In this document: in pieces, positions 48,487 to 63,480 of the stretch
Numbering within the stretch: position 1 is the first letter of the stretch
Layout of the letters: each line of letters starts with the position of its first letter
Assembly: GCF_019048065.1 (NCBI RefSeq)
Contig: NZ_CP077291.1
Coordinates: 3,410,001-3,474,000, forward strand
Direction of reading: 5' to 3'
Origin: Citrobacter farmeri
GTDB taxonomy: Bacteria; Pseudomonadota; Gammaproteobacteria; Enterobacterales; Enterobacteriaceae
Length of the DNA: 64,000 nucleotides
Notes under the pieces: model-generated
Told to the model about the DNA's origin: nothing
Database searches by the model: none
The model's input: the letters and a program-made list of their open reading frames with translations, nothing else
Translations under genes and position numbers: made by a program

Positions 48487-48540
48487 ATGATGCGTTACAT
48501 TTTTGCACCACCGCCGAAGCAACCCGGCAGCGGCGGTGCA

Positions 48541-52084
<3,544 letters not shown>

Positions 52085-52129
52085 GTATTATGTCCTGACC
52101 TGATTTTCCGGCAAATCGTGCCGGGAGAG

Positions 52130-52588
52130 TTATTCGATTGGCAGCGCAGTTGTGTATTTAATCTGTTCCATGGAAAAGCTCGACGTGACGTCCGACAGAC
52201 CGGGAACGCTGTTTACCAGACGTTTGTAGAAGTCATCATAGCGCTTCATGTCGGCAACCTGAACCCGCATCAGGTAGTCGTACTCCCCAGCCATGCGCCA
52301 GAAGCCCAGCACCTCCGGCATCTCACTGACTACCGTCACGAAGCGGCAATACCAGTCACTGCTGTGATGCTGGGTTTTGATGAGCACAAAGGCCGTTAAC
52401 CCCAGCCCCAGTTTTTCCGGGTCCAGCAGCGCGACTTTGCCAACCAGAATGCCATCATCTTCCAACCGTTTGAGGCGTTTCCAGCAGGGGGTGGTGGTCA
52501 GATTAACGGCATCCGCCAGCGCCTGCAAAGAGAGGGTGCAGTCCTGCTGCAACAACACGAGCAGCTTGCGGTCAATTTTATCTAGCAT
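52130..52588 (-). CDS. decR: Lrp/AsnC-family cysteine-responsive activator DecR (YbaO)
   Basis: 152 residues, as in E. coli. N-terminal HTH ([42 protein letters not shown]), then a RAM effector domain ([19 protein letters not shown]). Known in E. coli to activate a cysteine-detoxifying operon; in Salmonella the same regulator (YbaO/CybR) drives cdsH. Here it is divergent from a cdsH-like gene over 112 bp, which supports that role. Confidence 0.95.
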   Translation of the reverse strand: MLDKIDRKLLVLLQQDCTLSLQALADAVNLTTTPCWKRLKRLEDDGILVGKVALLDPEKLGLGLTAFVLIKTQHHSSDWYCRFVTVVSEMPEVLGFWRMAGEYDYLMRVQVADMKRYDDFYKRLVNSVPGLSDVTSSFSMEQIKYTTALPIE

Positions 52589-52700
52589 ACCGGCACCTCA
52601 GAGAAGAATTTTCTCCTTACATTCTATTTTAAAGGCTAAATGGCAACAATTTTTTCCGTGCTTTTCGCTACTCTTGGCACAAAATGACAAATGGATATTA

Positions 52701-53756
52701 ATGATGAACAGCACCTGGGTAAAAAATGCCATCAATGAGATTAATGCGGATTATCAGCGTTCGGCTGATACGCATCTCATCCGCCTGCCGTTACCCGCAT
52801 TTCCGGGGATCCAGCTCTATCTGAAAGATGAAAGCACCCATCCAACCGGTAGCCTGAAGCACCGACTGGCGCGTTCGCTGTTCCTCTATGGGCTGTGCAA
52901 CGGCTGGATTAAAGAAGGCACGACCATTATCGAATCCTCATCCGGATCAACGGCAGTATCCGAGGCCTATTTTGCCCGCCTGTTGGGACTGCCGTTTATT
53001 GCCGTCATGCCTGCCTGCACGGCAAAACGGAAAATCGAACAGATTGAATTTTACGGCGGTCGCTGCCATTTTGTGGAAAGCGCCTGCGAGATTTATGCCG
53101 CCTCTGAACAGCTGGCACACGAGTTGAATGGTCATTATATGGATCAGTTCACCTATGCCGAACGCGCCACCGACTGGCGCGGTAATAACAATATCGCCGA
53201 CAGCATCTTCCGCCAGATGCAGTGCGAACCGCATCCCGTCCCGAAACACATTGTCATGAGCGCCGGAACTGGTGGAACCTCCGCGACCATTGGTCGCTAC
53301 ATTCGCTGCCAGGGGTACGATACACAACTGATGGTGGTGGACCCGGAAAACTCGGTTTTCCTGCCTTTCTGGCAGTCGCGTGACGCCACCCTGCGCAGCC
53401 CTGTCGGCAGTAAAATTGAGGGGATTGGTCGTCCGCGCGTTGAACCGTCATTCATTGCCGACGTAGTCGATGAAATGCTGCGCGTACCTGATGCCGCCAG
53501 CGTGGCGACCGCACACTGGCTGGAAACGCAACTGGGCCGCAAAGTGGGGGCCTCAACGGGCACCAACATGTGGGGCATGTTGCAACTGGCCGCCCGTATG
53601 CGTGAAGCCGGAGAAACCGGTTCACTGGTGACCCTGCTGTGCGACAGCGGCGAACGCTATCTGGACACTTACTATCATGCCGAATGGGTGAGCGCCCATA
53701 TTGGCGATCTCACGGTGTGGAAAGCGGAGCTGGCCAGGTTGCTGAATGTGAATTAA
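52701..53756 (+). CDS. cdsH: PLP-dependent cysteine desulfhydrase CdsH-like (cysteine synthase fold)
   Basis: 351 residues; two tandem ATGs (52701, 52704) make the exact start uncertain. Fold-type II PLP enzyme: Lys53 in [15 protein letters not shown] is the Schiff-base residue, [18 protein letters not shown] binds the substrate carboxylate, and [15 protein letters not shown] is the phosphate loop. It is close in pattern to Salmonella CdsH, which converts cysteine to H2S, pyruvate and ammonia. It is divergent from decR, its presumed activator. E. coli K-12 lacks it here. A cystathionine beta-synthase activity cannot be excluded. Confidence 0.85.
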   Translation: MMNSTWVKNAINEINADYQRSADTHLIRLPLPAFPGIQLYLKDESTHPTGSLKHRLARSLFLYGLCNGWIKEGTTIIESSSGSTAVSEAYFARLLGLPFIAVMPACTAKRKIEQIEFYGGRCHFVESACEIYAASEQLAHELNGHYMDQFTYAERATDWRGNNNIADSIFRQMQCEPHPVPKHIVMSAGTGGTSATIGRYIRCQGYDTQLMVVDPENSVFLPFWQSRDATLRSPVGSKIEGIGRPRVEPSFIADVVDEMLRVPDAASVATAHWLETQLGRKVGASTGTNMWGMLQLAARMREAGETGSLVTLLCDSGERYLDTYYHAEWVSAHIGDLTVWKAELARLLNVN

Positions 53757-53784
53757 AACAAAAAAAACCGGGCAAAAGCCCGGT
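53756..53784 (-). terminator. Rho-independent terminator of cof
   Basis: On the minus strand ACCGGGC-TTTT-GCCCGGT is followed by an eight-base or longer T-tract. It directly abuts the cdsH stop on the other strand. Confidence 0.93.
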
Positions 53785-53798
53785 GCTGGTAGGGTCTC

Positions 53799-54617
53799 TC
53801 ATTCGGGGGAATAAGGTAGATTTGGATAGTCCAGCCAATGTGTCAAAAAGTGTGATACCGCCTGATTGCGACAATGACCAATCACCGGTAAATGGGGAAG
53901 TTCGGCAATAAGTTGCGGCATGGCATTGCCCATGATCAGTCCCCGGCCGACGCTGCCGAGCATTTCACGATCGTTCATGGCGTCGCCAAACGCCATACAT
54001 TCCGCCAGCGACACGCCCAGATGTCCGCTCAGCACCGCCAGCGCAGAACCTTTGTTACAGCCCACCGGCAGCACTTCCAGGCAATCGACCGCCGAGAAGC
54101 AAAGATGGGCGCGCGCGCCTAACACCTCTTCAAGCTGAATTTTCAGCCTCACCAGATCGTCGTGATCGCCGCAGAAGCAAACTTTGGTCACCCGATCTGC
54201 CGGGAATCGCGCGACATCCACGATCTGATAGCGAAACCCGCTGTAGACGTGAGCGTGCAGCATCTCAGGGATCTCTTGCCCGGTAAACCAGCCGTTATCG
54301 TTAAAGACATGCATGCTCGCCTGCGTGTCCCAGCGCTGATGCAAGACGATCTCCGCAACCGCCGGATCCAGATCCTGACGATGCAGTACCTCACCTTCCA
54401 GCGAGTGAATGCGCGTCCCGTTACCGGTGATCAGAAAAGCATCGAGTGAAAAGGTGCCGAGAATATGGCGCATTTCCAGCACATGACGGCCGGTGGCAAA
54501 CGTCAGGGTAATGTCGCGTTCGCGCAAACGCGCCAGAGTAGAGAGCGTTTCATCACCCAAAAGGTGATTTGGCATCAACAGGGTGCCATCCATATCAAAT
54601 GCAGCCAGGCGCGCCAT
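53799..54617 (-). CDS. cof: HMP-PP phosphatase Cof
   Basis: 272 residues from [18 protein letters not shown], as in E. coli. HAD superfamily, Cof subfamily: DMDGT motif I, TFATGRH motif II, conserved Lys in NKGSAL and [10 protein letters not shown] motif IV. It hydrolyses hydroxymethylpyrimidine pyrophosphate in thiamine metabolism and other sugar phosphates. Four upstream codons (MEKE) are not conserved. It is divergent from ybaE. Confidence 0.95.
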   Translation of the reverse strand: MARLAAFDMDGTLLMPNHLLGDETLSTLARLRERDITLTFATGRHVLEMRHILGTFSLDAFLITGNGTRIHSLEGEVLHRQDLDPAVAEIVLHQRWDTQASMHVFNDNGWFTGQEIPEMLHAHVYSGFRYQIVDVARFPADRVTKVCFCGDHDDLVRLKIQLEEVLGARAHLCFSAVDCLEVLPVGCNKGSALAVLSGHLGVSLAECMAFGDAMNDREMLGSVGRGLIMGNAMPQLIAELPHLPVIGHCRNQAVSHFLTHWLDYPNLPYSPE

Positions 54618-54716
54618 CTCTTTCTCCACTCTGCGACAGATTAACTTGTGATTGAGTATTACCTGATATATACGGAAGTAATAGTGAATAGATAAATGAA
54701 ATTGTTCCGGGTTTAT

Positions 54717-56417
54717 ATGCGACTACTCAATCGTCTTAATCAATACCAGCGACTCTGGCAGCCTTCTAACGGCGAACCACAGAACGTCACCGTCGGAGAA
54801 CTCGCTGAACGCTGCTTCTGTAGCGAGCGGCACGTCCGCACATTGTTACGCCAGGCGCAGGAATCGGGCTGGCTGGTTTGGGAAGCGCAGTCCGGGCGCG
54901 GAAAGCGCGGACAACTGCGTTTTCTGGTAACCCCGGAATCATTGCGCACTGCGATGATGGAGCAGGCGCTGGAAAAGGGCCAACAGCTGAGTGTACTGGA
55001 ACTGGCGCAACTGGCGCCCGGCGAACTGCGGGCGATGCTGCAGCCCTTTATGGGGGGTCAATGGCAAAACGACACGCCAACGCTGCGTATTCCTTATTAC
55101 CGTCAGCTTGAACCGCTACACCCCGGTTTTCTTCCCGGGCGTGCCGAGCAGCATCTGGCGGGGCAGATTTTCTCCGGTCTGACGCGTTTTGACAGCCGGA
55201 CGCAGCTTCCCTGCGGGGATTTAGCCCACCATTGGGACATCTCCGCCGATGGGCTGCGCTGGGACTTCTATATTCGCTCGACGCTGTTCTGGCACAACGG
55301 CGACGCGGTAGAGACCGCACAACTTCACCAGCGACTGCTGATGTTGCGTGAACTCCCGGCGCTGAACCGGTTGTTTATTAGCGTAAAGCACATTGAGGTG
55401 ACGCATCCTCAGTGTCTGACGTTTTTCCTTCACCGCCCGGATTTCTGGCTGGCGCACCGGCTGGCAAGCTATGGCAGCCTTCTGGCGCATCCAGAGCATC
55501 CCGTCATCGGAACGGGGCCTTTTCGTCTGACGCTGTTTACACCTGAACTGGTGCGTCTGGAAAGCCACGACCATTACCATCTCGCACATCCATTACTGAA
55601 AGCTATTGAGTACTGGATCACCCCTCAGCTTTTTGCCCAGGATTTGGGCACCAGCTGTCGCCATCCGGTGCAGATAACCATTGGCAAGCCCGAAGAACTC
55701 GCCACGGTAAGCCCGGTAAGTGCTGGTATCAGTCTTGGTTTTTGCTATCTCACGCTAAAAAAGAGTCCCCATCTGACGACACTACAGGCTCGTCGGCTGG
55801 TCAGCATCATTCATCGTTCTTCGCTGCTGCAAACGCTGGATGTGAGGGAAAACCTGATTACGCCCTGTAATGAACTGTTGCCTGGTTGGGCAATCCCACA
55901 ATGGGAGGGGCTGGACGCGGTTGAACTGCCGAAAAAAATGACGCTGGTTTATCACCTTCCGGTGGAACTGCATACCATGGCAGAACGCCTGCGCCATACG
56001 CTGGCAACCCTGGGTTGCGAACTGACATTGATTTTTCATAACGCGAAAACCTGGGACGGCTGCCAACTGCTTGCCGAAGCGGACCTGATGATGGGCGATC
56101 GACTGATTGGCGAAGCGCCTGAGTATACTCTCGAACAGTGGTTGCGTTGCGATTCGCTCTGGCCGCACGTGCTTGATGCGCCAACGTTCTCCCATCTTCA
56201 GGCCACGCTGGATGCGTTGCAAATCAGACCTGAGGAGGAGCATCGACACGCAGCATTACAGCATGTTTTCAGCAGTTTGATGAATGACGCGACGTTGACG
56301 CCCTTATTTAACTATCACTATCGTATCAGCGCGCCGCCGGGCGTGAACGGAGTCCGTCTGACGCCACGCGGCTGGTTTGAATTTACCGAAGCCTGGCTAC
56401 CGCCGCCAAGGTCGTGA
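54717..56417 (+). CDS. ybaE: SgrR-family regulator YbaE
   Basis: 566 residues from the ATG at 54717 ([14 protein letters not shown], the E. coli start); an ATG at 54696 would add seven. N-terminal SgrR-type HTH ([31 protein letters not shown]), then a solute-binding-protein family 5 domain (about 115-end). Paralogue of the glucose-phosphate-stress regulator SgrR, but its own regulon and ligand are unknown. It lies upstream of queC. Confidence 0.93.
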   Translation: MRLLNRLNQYQRLWQPSNGEPQNVTVGELAERCFCSERHVRTLLRQAQESGWLVWEAQSGRGKRGQLRFLVTPESLRTAMMEQALEKGQQLSVLELAQLAPGELRAMLQPFMGGQWQNDTPTLRIPYYRQLEPLHPGFLPGRAEQHLAGQIFSGLTRFDSRTQLPCGDLAHHWDISADGLRWDFYIRSTLFWHNGDAVETAQLHQRLLMLRELPALNRLFISVKHIEVTHPQCLTFFLHRPDFWLAHRLASYGSLLAHPEHPVIGTGPFRLTLFTPELVRLESHDHYHLAHPLLKAIEYWITPQLFAQDLGTSCRHPVQITIGKPEELATVSPVSAGISLGFCYLTLKKSPHLTTLQARRLVSIIHRSSLLQTLDVRENLITPCNELLPGWAIPQWEGLDAVELPKKMTLVYHLPVELHTMAERLRHTLATLGCELTLIFHNAKTWDGCQLLAEADLMMGDRLIGEAPEYTLEQWLRCDSLWPHVLDAPTFSHLQATLDALQIRPEEEHRHAALQHVFSSLMNDATLTPLFNYHYRISAPPGVNGVRLTPRGWFEFTEAWLPPPRS

Positions 56418-56482
56418 AGAAGCTGGTCGCCAGGCAACTCTGGCGCTACCATAGCCACTTTAGTGATTTATCAGGATTAACC

Positions 56483-57178
56483 ATGAAACGTGCCGTCGTA
56501 GTATTCAGTGGAGGGCAGGACTCCACCACCTGTCTGGTGCAGGCGCTGCATCAGTATGATGAAGTGCATTGCGTGACGTTTGATTATGGTCAGCGCCATC
56601 GCGCTGAGATTGATATTGCACGCGATCTGGCCCTGAAACTGGGTGCGCGCGCGCACAAAGTACTGGACGTGACGCTGCTGAGTGAACTGGCCGTCAGCAG
56701 TCTGACCCGCGACAACATCCCGGTTCCGGATTACGAACCGGATGCCGATGGTATCCCCAATACCTTTGTTCCGGGCCGCAATATTCTGTTTCTGACCCTG
56801 GCGGCTATTTATGCTTATCAGGTAAAAGCAGAAGCGGTCATTACCGGCGTGTGTGAAACCGATTTTTCCGGTTATCCTGACTGCCGTAATGATTTTGTCG
56901 AGGCGCTGAATCATGCCATCAAGCTGGGAATGGCAAAGGATATCTGCTTTGAAACGCCGCTGATGTGGATTGATAAAGCCGAAACCTGGGCGCTGGCTGA
57001 CTATTGGGGCAAACTGGATCTGGTACGTGAAGAGACATTGACCTGCTACAACGGCATTAAAGGCGACGGTTGTGGCCACTGCGCGGCCTGTAATCTGCGC
57101 GCAAATGGATTGAATCATTACCTGGCGGATAAATCGTCCGTGATGGCTGCAATGAAGCAAAAGACCGGGTTGAAGTAG
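56483..57178 (+). CDS. queC: 7-cyano-7-deazaguanine synthase QueC
   Basis: 231 residues from [20 protein letters not shown], which contains the PP-loop. The zinc cluster [10 protein letters not shown] is present with an upstream Cys (TCYNG). It makes preQ0 from carboxydeazaguanine, ammonia and ATP for queuosine biosynthesis. A 23-codon upstream extension overlaps ybaE and is not conserved. Confidence 0.97.
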   Translation: MKRAVVVFSGGQDSTTCLVQALHQYDEVHCVTFDYGQRHRAEIDIARDLALKLGARAHKVLDVTLLSELAVSSLTRDNIPVPDYEPDADGIPNTFVPGRNILFLTLAAIYAYQVKAEAVITGVCETDFSGYPDCRNDFVEALNHAIKLGMAKDICFETPLMWIDKAETWALADYWGKLDLVREETLTCYNGIKGDGCGHCAACNLRANGLNHYLADKSSVMAAMKQKTGLK

Positions 57179-57187
57179 TTGTGGGTT

Positions 57188-57276
57188 TCGCCGGATAGTG
57201 GTGCTGACACCTTATCCGGCCGATTCGCTCCGCGTGATGAACGTGGAGGCCTGATAAGCGCAGCGCCATCAGGCAA
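57188..57276. repeat. REP/BIME pair between queC and fadM
   Basis: CGCCGGATAGTGGTGCTGAC-ACCTTATCCGGCCG then GGCCTGATAAGCGCAGC-GCCATCAGGCAA, two REP units between convergent genes. Confidence 0.88.
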
Positions 57277-57283
57277 TAAGACG

Positions 57284-57682
57284 TTACTTCACCATCTGCT
57301 CCAGTTTTTCACGTAACTCCCCTTCCAACGGCAGCGCTTTTTGCGATTTCAGATCGATACAAACGAACGTAATGAGCGCATCGGCCACCACCTGCCCTTC
57401 AGGTTCCAGCGTAATCACCTGGCTCAGAATACCGCTTTTCCCGTTTAGCTGTTGCACCTGACTGGTGATGGTCAGCAGATCACTCAGAACCGCCGGGCGA
57501 CGATAGTTAATATTAATGTTGACCACCACGAAAGCGATATTGTGGGCGGTCATCCACTGGAAACTATCGCTGCTCTCCAGTCCATCCCAACGCGCTTCCT
57601 CCAGAAACTCAAGGTAGCGGGCATTATTCACGTGCTGATAGACATCAAGATGATAACCACGGACTTTAATCTGTGTTTGCAT
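57284..57682 (-). CDS. fadM: Long-chain acyl-CoA thioesterase FadM (YbaW)
   Basis: 132 residues, as in E. coli. Single hotdog fold of the 4-hydroxybenzoyl-CoA thioesterase type; VYQHVNNARYLEFLEEARWD holds the catalytic region. It cleaves 3,5-tetradecadienoyl-CoA during oleate breakdown and is FadR-repressed in E. coli; a FadR-like site lies upstream here. Confidence 0.96.
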   Translation of the reverse strand: MQTQIKVRGYHLDVYQHVNNARYLEFLEEARWDGLESSDSFQWMTAHNIAFVVVNININYRRPAVLSDLLTITSQVQQLNGKSGILSQVITLEPEGQVVADALITFVCIDLKSQKALPLEGELREKLEQMVK

Positions 57683-57735
57683 AGCGCAGGAACCTTACGT
57701 TTTTGTTATAGGTAAGACATGAACAGAGAGGCCAT

Positions 57736-57752
57736 AACTGGTATGACCTCTA
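57736..57752. promoter_or_regulatory. FadR-like operator upstream of fadM
   Basis: AACTGGTATGACCTCTA resembles the FadR consensus AACTGGTCnGACCAGTT: the left half AACTGGT and the GACC core are intact, the right end is degenerate. It lies 54-70 bp upstream of fadM, matching the E. coli arrangement. Confidence 0.55.
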
Positions 57753-57786
57753 CTATCCTGGCAAATTTTTGCCACTGCGCAAGTTA

Positions 57787-58239
<453 letters not shown>

Positions 58240-58248
58240 TCAGAAATG

Positions 58249-58271
58249 GAAAAGGCCGCGAAAGCGGCCTT
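58249..58271 (-). terminator. Rho-independent terminator of ppiD
   Basis: AAGGCCGC-TTTC-GCGGCCTT on the minus strand, followed by TTTCC, between the ppiD stop and the ybaV promoter region. Confidence 0.85.
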
Positions 58272-58317
58272 CAGGTGTTACAACGGTTGCGTAATGATTT
58301 GCGAGAAGTCTCGACGA

Positions 58318-60192
58318 TTACGGCTGCTGATCCATCGCATCGCCGATTTTAATTTTCGCGGCTTTACGCAGGTTACTCATCAGCGCCTCAAAGACGATCT
58401 GCGCATTGTTCTGGGTGATCCCCTGAACCATCGCTTTCTTCTGCTCTTCCGGCATCGAGCCTGCTTTCACATCGTCCAGCGCCAGCAGAACCACATTACC
58501 CTGCATATCATTAGCAATGCCATAGCTCGGCTGGTCCTTCGCCGGCAGGCTCAGACCAAACGCTGCCTGGCTAACGGGATCCTGGCCTGTACGACTGAGC
58601 GTTTTAGACTCGCCAAAGCTCAGACCCGCCGCTTTCATCGCTTCGGCGCCTTTACCGGCCTTCAGCTCAACCAGCAGTTTTTCCGCATCCAGTTTAGCCT
58701 GCTGCTCTGCTTTGTTGCGCTTAACCAGCGCCGTAACCTGATCTTTCACTTCAGACAGCGGCTTCACGGCTTCTGCTTTGTGCTCACTGATACGCAGGAC
58801 AAACGCGCGATCGCCATCCACAGTGATGATATCGGAGTTTCTGCCCGGCGCGCCGTTTTCACCCACCAGAGCACCATCAAAAATGGCATCAGATACTGGT
58901 TTGAAATTCAGTTCTTCCGGCAGGTTATCGTGGCTGAACCAGCCAGTTTGTACCGCCTTCGCGCCAGCCGCCTGTTCAGCACCCGCCAGAGATTCCGTGT
59001 CGTTGTTCGCCGCATCGCTCACTTTCTGCTGTAAGGCAAAGTAAGCATCCAGCGCTTTTTCCTGTTTCACTTTCGCGGCGATGTCATCGCGGACTTCGCT
59101 CAGCGGCTTCACAATTGCCGGCTGAACGTCGTCCAGACGCACGACCAGGAAGCCAACAGAGGATTTAATAACGCCAGAAAGTTGACCTTTCTCTTTCAGC
59201 CCGGCATTTTTCAGCTCATCCGGGGTGGTGGCATCTTCCAGCCAGCCCATATCACCGCCTTTGCGGGCTGAGATAATATCCGCGGATTTCTCTTTCGCCA
59301 GCGCAGCAAAGTCATCGCCCTGGTTCAGCGCGTCCAGTACCGCTTTCGCTTCATCTTCCGTTTTGGTCTGGATGATGCTGTAACGGTTACGCTGCGCCTG
59401 AGTGAACTGATCCTGGTGCTGATCGTAATAAGACTGGATATCTTCATCACTGACCGGCTTTTGCATTGAGGCCGCGTCCAGCTTGATGTAGCTGACGCGG
59501 AACTGTTCCGGGGTCATGAAGTTATTTTTGTGCTGCTCATAGTAGCTGGTCACTTCCGGGTCCGTCACCGACTGCTTCGCTGCAAGTGCGTTAACGTCAA
59601 TCGTGGCTTCACGGACCACACGCTGCTGAGAGACCAGCGCCGCCAGTTCATCGGTTTCGCCTTTGAGCATAAAATCGGTGCCTGCGACGCCACTGATGAG
59701 TTGTTGAGTGGTCAGTTGATTACGCAGCGCCTGCGCATACTGGTCAGCAGTCATCCCCATCTGATTCACAATCGCGTTGTAGCGGTTGTTATCAAACTTG
59801 CCGTCCACCTGGAATGCTGGCGTAGAGAAAATGGCCTGCTTCACCTGCTCGTCACTGATGCCCAGTTTGAGCTCGCGGGCATACTGGTCCAACAGCGCTT
59901 CATCAATCAGACGATTGAGCGTCTGCTGGCGCAGGGTTTTCATGTAACCTTCGTTCGCCGCGAGCTCAGAATACTGATCGCCCAACTGCTGCTGCATGCG
60001 ATTACGTTCGCTGTTGAACGCATTCTCAAACTGCCCACGGCTGATTTCCTGGTCATTCACTTTAGCGGCGTAGTTATTGCCTCCGCCAATCAGGTAACCA
60101 CTCACGCCGGTCAGAATGAACGACACGATAATGATTCCGAAAATAATCTTGAGCACGAGACTGTTAGCAGTCGTGCGTAAGCTGTCCATCAT
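58318..60192 (-). CDS. ppiD: Periplasmic folding chaperone PpiD
   Basis: 624 residues (E. coli 623). N-terminal membrane anchor (about 13-35, LVLKIIFGIIIVSFILTGVSGYLI), SurA-like chaperone helices (about 40-200), a parvulin PPIase-like domain (about 266-355, DEAKAVLDALNQGDDFAALAKEKSAD) and C-terminal chaperone region. It associates with the Sec translocon and assists exported proteins; the parvulin domain lacks activity in E. coli. hupB is upstream on the same strand, 268 bp away. Confidence 0.97.
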   Translation of the reverse strand: MMDSLRTTANSLVLKIIFGIIIVSFILTGVSGYLIGGGNNYAAKVNDQEISRGQFENAFNSERNRMQQQLGDQYSELAANEGYMKTLRQQTLNRLIDEALLDQYARELKLGISDEQVKQAIFSTPAFQVDGKFDNNRYNAIVNQMGMTADQYAQALRNQLTTQQLISGVAGTDFMLKGETDELAALVSQQRVVREATIDVNALAAKQSVTDPEVTSYYEQHKNNFMTPEQFRVSYIKLDAASMQKPVSDEDIQSYYDQHQDQFTQAQRNRYSIIQTKTEDEAKAVLDALNQGDDFAALAKEKSADIISARKGGDMGWLEDATTPDELKNAGLKEKGQLSGVIKSSVGFLVVRLDDVQPAIVKPLSEVRDDIAAKVKQEKALDAYFALQQKVSDAANNDTESLAGAEQAAGAKAVQTGWFSHDNLPEELNFKPVSDAIFDGALVGENGAPGRNSDIITVDGDRAFVLRISEHKAEAVKPLSEVKDQVTALVKRNKAEQQAKLDAEKLLVELKAGKGAEAMKAAGLSFGESKTLSRTGQDPVSQAAFGLSLPAKDQPSYGIANDMQGNVVLLALDDVKAGSMPEEQKKAMVQGITQNNAQIVFEALMSNLRKAAKIKIGDAMDQQP

Positions 60193-60398
60193 GGTGTAAC
60201 CACACTCCGCTGTAGGTGACTATACACTGCATCATTCAGGCCGCTTCGTCTTGAACTGCCCCGATGCAACGTGAATACCTTTGTGTATATAGGCGTTACG
60301 CAGCATAACGTTTCCTGAACGCTGCGCATAAAGGTCTATTGTGACAAGAAACAGGGGCAATTGTCAGCCCACAACGTGTATAAAATCGCTGCAAAAAC

Positions 60399-60426
60399 AA
60401 AAAAGGCACATCAATTGATGCGCCCT
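60399..60426 (-). terminator. Rho-independent terminator of hupB
   Basis: GGGCGCATCAA-TTGATGTGCC followed by TTTTTTGTTTTT on the minus strand, 35 bp after the hupB stop. Confidence 0.88.
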
Positions 60427-60460
60427 TGTACTGAGTCCTGTCCCCGGAGGGGGATCACGC

Positions 60461-60733
60461 TTAGTTTACTGCGTCTTTCAGTGCTTTACCTGCACGGAAA
60501 CCAGGTACTTTGGCGGCAGCAATGGCGATCTCTTTACCTGTTTGCGGGTTGCGACCAGTACGGGCAGCACGCTCTTTAACAGCAAAAGTACCAAAACCTA
60601 CCAGCGCAACGTCATCCCCTTCTTTCAGAGATTCGGTAACAGAAGCAATAATTGCGTCTAACGCACGCCCTGCCGCAGCTTTGGAGATATCAGCCCCTGC
60701 AGCAATTTTGTCGATCAGTTGAGATTTATTCAC
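60461..60733 (-). CDS. hupB: HU beta subunit
   Basis: 90 residues, nearly identical to E. coli HupB. The GTG start at 60733 ([20 protein letters not shown]) is preceded by AGGAAGAG. The DNA-binding arms are [12 protein letters not shown] with the intercalating Pro. It bends and compacts DNA as an HU-alpha/beta heterodimer. Located between lon and ppiD, as in K-12. Confidence 0.98.
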   Translation of the reverse strand: MNKSQLIDKIAAGADISKAAAGRALDAIIASVTESLKEGDDVALVGFGTFAVKERAARTGRNPQTGKEIAIAAAKVPGFRAGKALKDAVN

Positions 60734-60872
60734 TCTTCTCTTCCTCATTATAATTTATATCGCACCAGAATCCTTCAAAGTGCGACCGCGCAGCAGTTAT
60801 ATCAGGCCTGCCATGCCCTTACAACACCCGATAATGATGGCAAGCCCAATCCGTCATCTAAATTAGCTATAC

Positions 60873-60909
60873 AAAAAAAGGCTGGCAAGTACGAAATGAC
60901 CTGCCAGCC
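60873..60909 (-). terminator. Rho-independent terminator of lon
   Basis: GGCTGGCAGGT...ACTTGCCAGCC stem with one G-U pair, followed by TTTTTTT on the minus strand, 33 bp after the lon stop. Confidence 0.93.
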
Positions 60910-60941
60910 CAGTTTTTATTAGTGCTCTTTGCGCAAGGTCA

Positions 60942-63296
60942 CTATTTTGCCGTCACAACCTGCATTCCAGAGGGCTCATTTTGCAAAGCGAGAGTCAAAA
61001 CCTCTTCAATGCGTTTCACCGGATGGATATCCAAATCGGCAATAACATTGTCCGGAATCTCTTCCAGGTCGCGTTTGTTTTCATCCGGAATTAAGACCGT
61101 TTTAATACCACCACGGTGTGCAGCCAGAAGTTTTTCTTTTAATCCACCGATCGGCAGAACCTGACCACGCAGGGTGATCTCACCGGTCATCGCCACATCA
61201 GCGCGTACCGGGTTACCGGTCAGGCAAGAAACCAGCGCCGTACACATCGCGATACCGGCGCTCGGGCCGTCTTTCGGCGTCGCGCCTTCCGGTACGTGAA
61301 CATGGATATCGCGTTTTTCGTAAAAGTCCGGATTAATACCCAGTTTTTCCGCACGCGCGCGTACCACGGTCAGCGCAGCCTGGATGGACTCCTGCATCAC
61401 TTCACCCAGCGAACCGGTATAGGTCAGCTTGCCTTTGCCCGGTACGCAGGCGGTTTCGATGGTCAGCAGATCGCCGCCCACTTCCGTCCACGCCAGACCG
61501 GTCACCTGGCCGACACGGTTTTCATTGTCCGCACGACCATAGTCAAAGCGCTGTACGCCCAGGTAGTCGTGCAAATTGTCGCCATTGATCACAATGTGTT
61601 TCAATGACTTATCCAACAGCAACTGCTTGACCGCTTTACGGCACAGTTTGGAGATTTCACGCTCCAGACTACGCACGCCAGCTTCACGGGTGTAATAACG
61701 AATAATGCCGACAATGGCGCTGTCGTCGACCGTCAGTTCACCTTTCTTCAGCGCGTTACGTTCGATCTGCTTCGGCAGCAGGTGCTGCCTGGCGATGTTC
61801 AACTTCTCGTCTTCGGTATAACCGGACAGACGGATCACTTCCATACGATCCAGCAGCGGTGCCGGAATGTTCATGGAGTTGGACGTCGCCACAAACATCA
61901 CGTCGCTGAGATCGTAGTCCACTTCCAGATAGTGATCGCTGAATGCCACGTTCTGCTCAGGATCCAGCACCTCAAGCAGTGCGGATGCCGGATCGCCACG
62001 CATGTCGGAAGACATTTTGTCGATCTCATCAAGCAGGAACAGCGGGTTTTTAACGCCCACTTTGGCCATTTTCTGGATCAGTTTACCCGGCATAGAACCG
62101 ATATACGTCCGACGGTGACCACGAATTTCTGCTTCATCACGCACGCCGCCCAGCGCCATACGAATGTATTTACGCCCGGTCGCTTTGGCGATGGACTGAC
62201 CCAGAGAGGTTTTACCTACCCCCGGCGGTCCTACCAGGCACAGGATCGGTCCCTTGATTTTGTTTACACGGCTTTGTACCGCGAGATACTCAAGGATGCG
62301 GTCTTTCACGCGCTCCAGACCGTAATGGTCGGTATCAAGGATTTCCTGCGCCTGACGCAGGTCTTTTTTGACCTTGCTACGCGCATTCCACGGTACCTGT
62401 ACCATCCAGTCGATATAACCGCGCACGACGGTCGCTTCAGCCGACATCGGAGACATCATTTTCAGCTTCTGCAGTTCAGCTTCCGCTTTTTCTTTCGCCT
62501 CTTTCGGCATTTTCGCCGCGTCGATCTTACGCTTCAGCGCTTCGTTTTCGTCCGGTGCGTCGTCCATTTCGCCGAGTTCTTTCTGAATCGCCTTCATCTG
62601 CTCATTCAGATAGTACTCGCGCTGAGATTTCTCCATCTGCTTTTTCACGCGGTTGCGAATACGCTTCTCAACCTGCAGCAGATCGATTTCAGACTCCATC
62701 ATCGCCATCAGATACTCCAGACGCTCATTCACGTCTGACATCTCCAGCACGGACTGTTTGTCCGCCAGCTTCAGCGGCATATGGGCCGCGATGGTGTCCG
62801 CCAGACGCGCCGGATCGTCGATGCTATTGAGCGACGTCAGCACTTCCGGTGGGATTTTCTTGTTCAGCTTGATATAGCCTTCAAACTGGCTGATAGCCGT
62901 CCGTACCAGCACTTCCTGTTCGCGCTCATCAATAGCAGGCGAATCAAGATACTCCGCTTTCGCAGAGAAGTGCTCGCCGTTATCAGACAGCGCAGAAATA
63001 CGCGCACGCTGTAACCCCTCGACCAGCACTTTGACGGTGCCGTCAGGCAGTTTCAGCATCTGCAAAATAGAGGCCACGGTCCCGACGGTGAAAAGATCGT
63101 TTACACCCGGCTCATCCGTTGATGCTTCTTTCTGGGCGACCAGCATGATTTTTTTATCATGGTCCATAGCCGCTTCCAGACAACGGATAGATTTTTCCCG
63201 CCCTACAAACAAGGGTATGACCATGTGCGGATAAACCACCACATCGCGCAACGGCAATACGGGGATTTCAATGCGTTCAGAACGCTCAGGATTCAT
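60942..63296 (-). CDS. lon: ATP-dependent protease Lon
   Basis: 784 residues from [20 protein letters not shown], as in E. coli. N-terminal substrate domain (1-305), AAA+ module with Walker [10 protein letters not shown] (about 356-364) and Walker [10 protein letters not shown], and the C-terminal protease with Ser679 in [11 protein letters not shown] and Lys722 in [11 protein letters not shown]. It degrades misfolded and regulatory proteins such as SulA and RcsA. Heat-shock promoter upstream. Confidence 0.98.
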   Translation of the reverse strand: MNPERSERIEIPVLPLRDVVVYPHMVIPLFVGREKSIRCLEAAMDHDKKIMLVAQKEASTDEPGVNDLFTVGTVASILQMLKLPDGTVKVLVEGLQRARISALSDNGEHFSAKAEYLDSPAIDEREQEVLVRTAISQFEGYIKLNKKIPPEVLTSLNSIDDPARLADTIAAHMPLKLADKQSVLEMSDVNERLEYLMAMMESEIDLLQVEKRIRNRVKKQMEKSQREYYLNEQMKAIQKELGEMDDAPDENEALKRKIDAAKMPKEAKEKAEAELQKLKMMSPMSAEATVVRGYIDWMVQVPWNARSKVKKDLRQAQEILDTDHYGLERVKDRILEYLAVQSRVNKIKGPILCLVGPPGVGKTSLGQSIAKATGRKYIRMALGGVRDEAEIRGHRRTYIGSMPGKLIQKMAKVGVKNPLFLLDEIDKMSSDMRGDPASALLEVLDPEQNVAFSDHYLEVDYDLSDVMFVATSNSMNIPAPLLDRMEVIRLSGYTEDEKLNIARQHLLPKQIERNALKKGELTVDDSAIVGIIRYYTREAGVRSLEREISKLCRKAVKQLLLDKSLKHIVINGDNLHDYLGVQRFDYGRADNENRVGQVTGLAWTEVGGDLLTIETACVPGKGKLTYTGSLGEVMQESIQAALTVVRARAEKLGINPDFYEKRDIHVHVPEGATPKDGPSAGIAMCTALVSCLTGNPVRADVAMTGEITLRGQVLPIGGLKEKLLAAHRGGIKTVLIPDENKRDLEEIPDNVIADLDIHPVKRIEEVLTLALQNEPSGMQVVTAK

Positions 63297-63377
63297 AGAG
63301 CTCTCTCTTAGTTTAGTGTCCGCCAGGTAATCAGATGACATAGCTGTGCTTCACGCCACCTTTAACATGTATGTCAG

Positions 63378-63406
63378 TATATGGGGATGTTTCCCACACA
63401 TTCAAC
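63378..63406 (-). promoter_or_regulatory. Sigma-32 heat-shock promoter of lon
   Basis: On the minus strand GTTGAA (63401-63406), a 14-bp spacer and CCCCATATA (63378-63386) fit the sigma-32 consensus and the E. coli lon promoter nearly base for base. Confidence 0.93.
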
Positions 63407-63423
63407 GCCATGTTTACGGAAAA

Positions 63424-63450
63424 ATAAAAGGGGAGATAAAATCCCCCCTT
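63424..63450 (-). terminator. Rho-independent terminator of clpX
   Basis: AAAGGGG...CCCCTTTT stem on the minus strand, followed by ATTTT, between clpX and the lon promoter. Confidence 0.75.
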
Positions 63451-63480
63451 TCTGATTAACTGATTGTATGAATTGGCTAA

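Noticed and set aside
58318..60192. PpiD considered as an active parvulin isomerase
   Set aside because: The family member in E. coli lacks activity in this domain and no restored active-site signature could be confirmed by eye.
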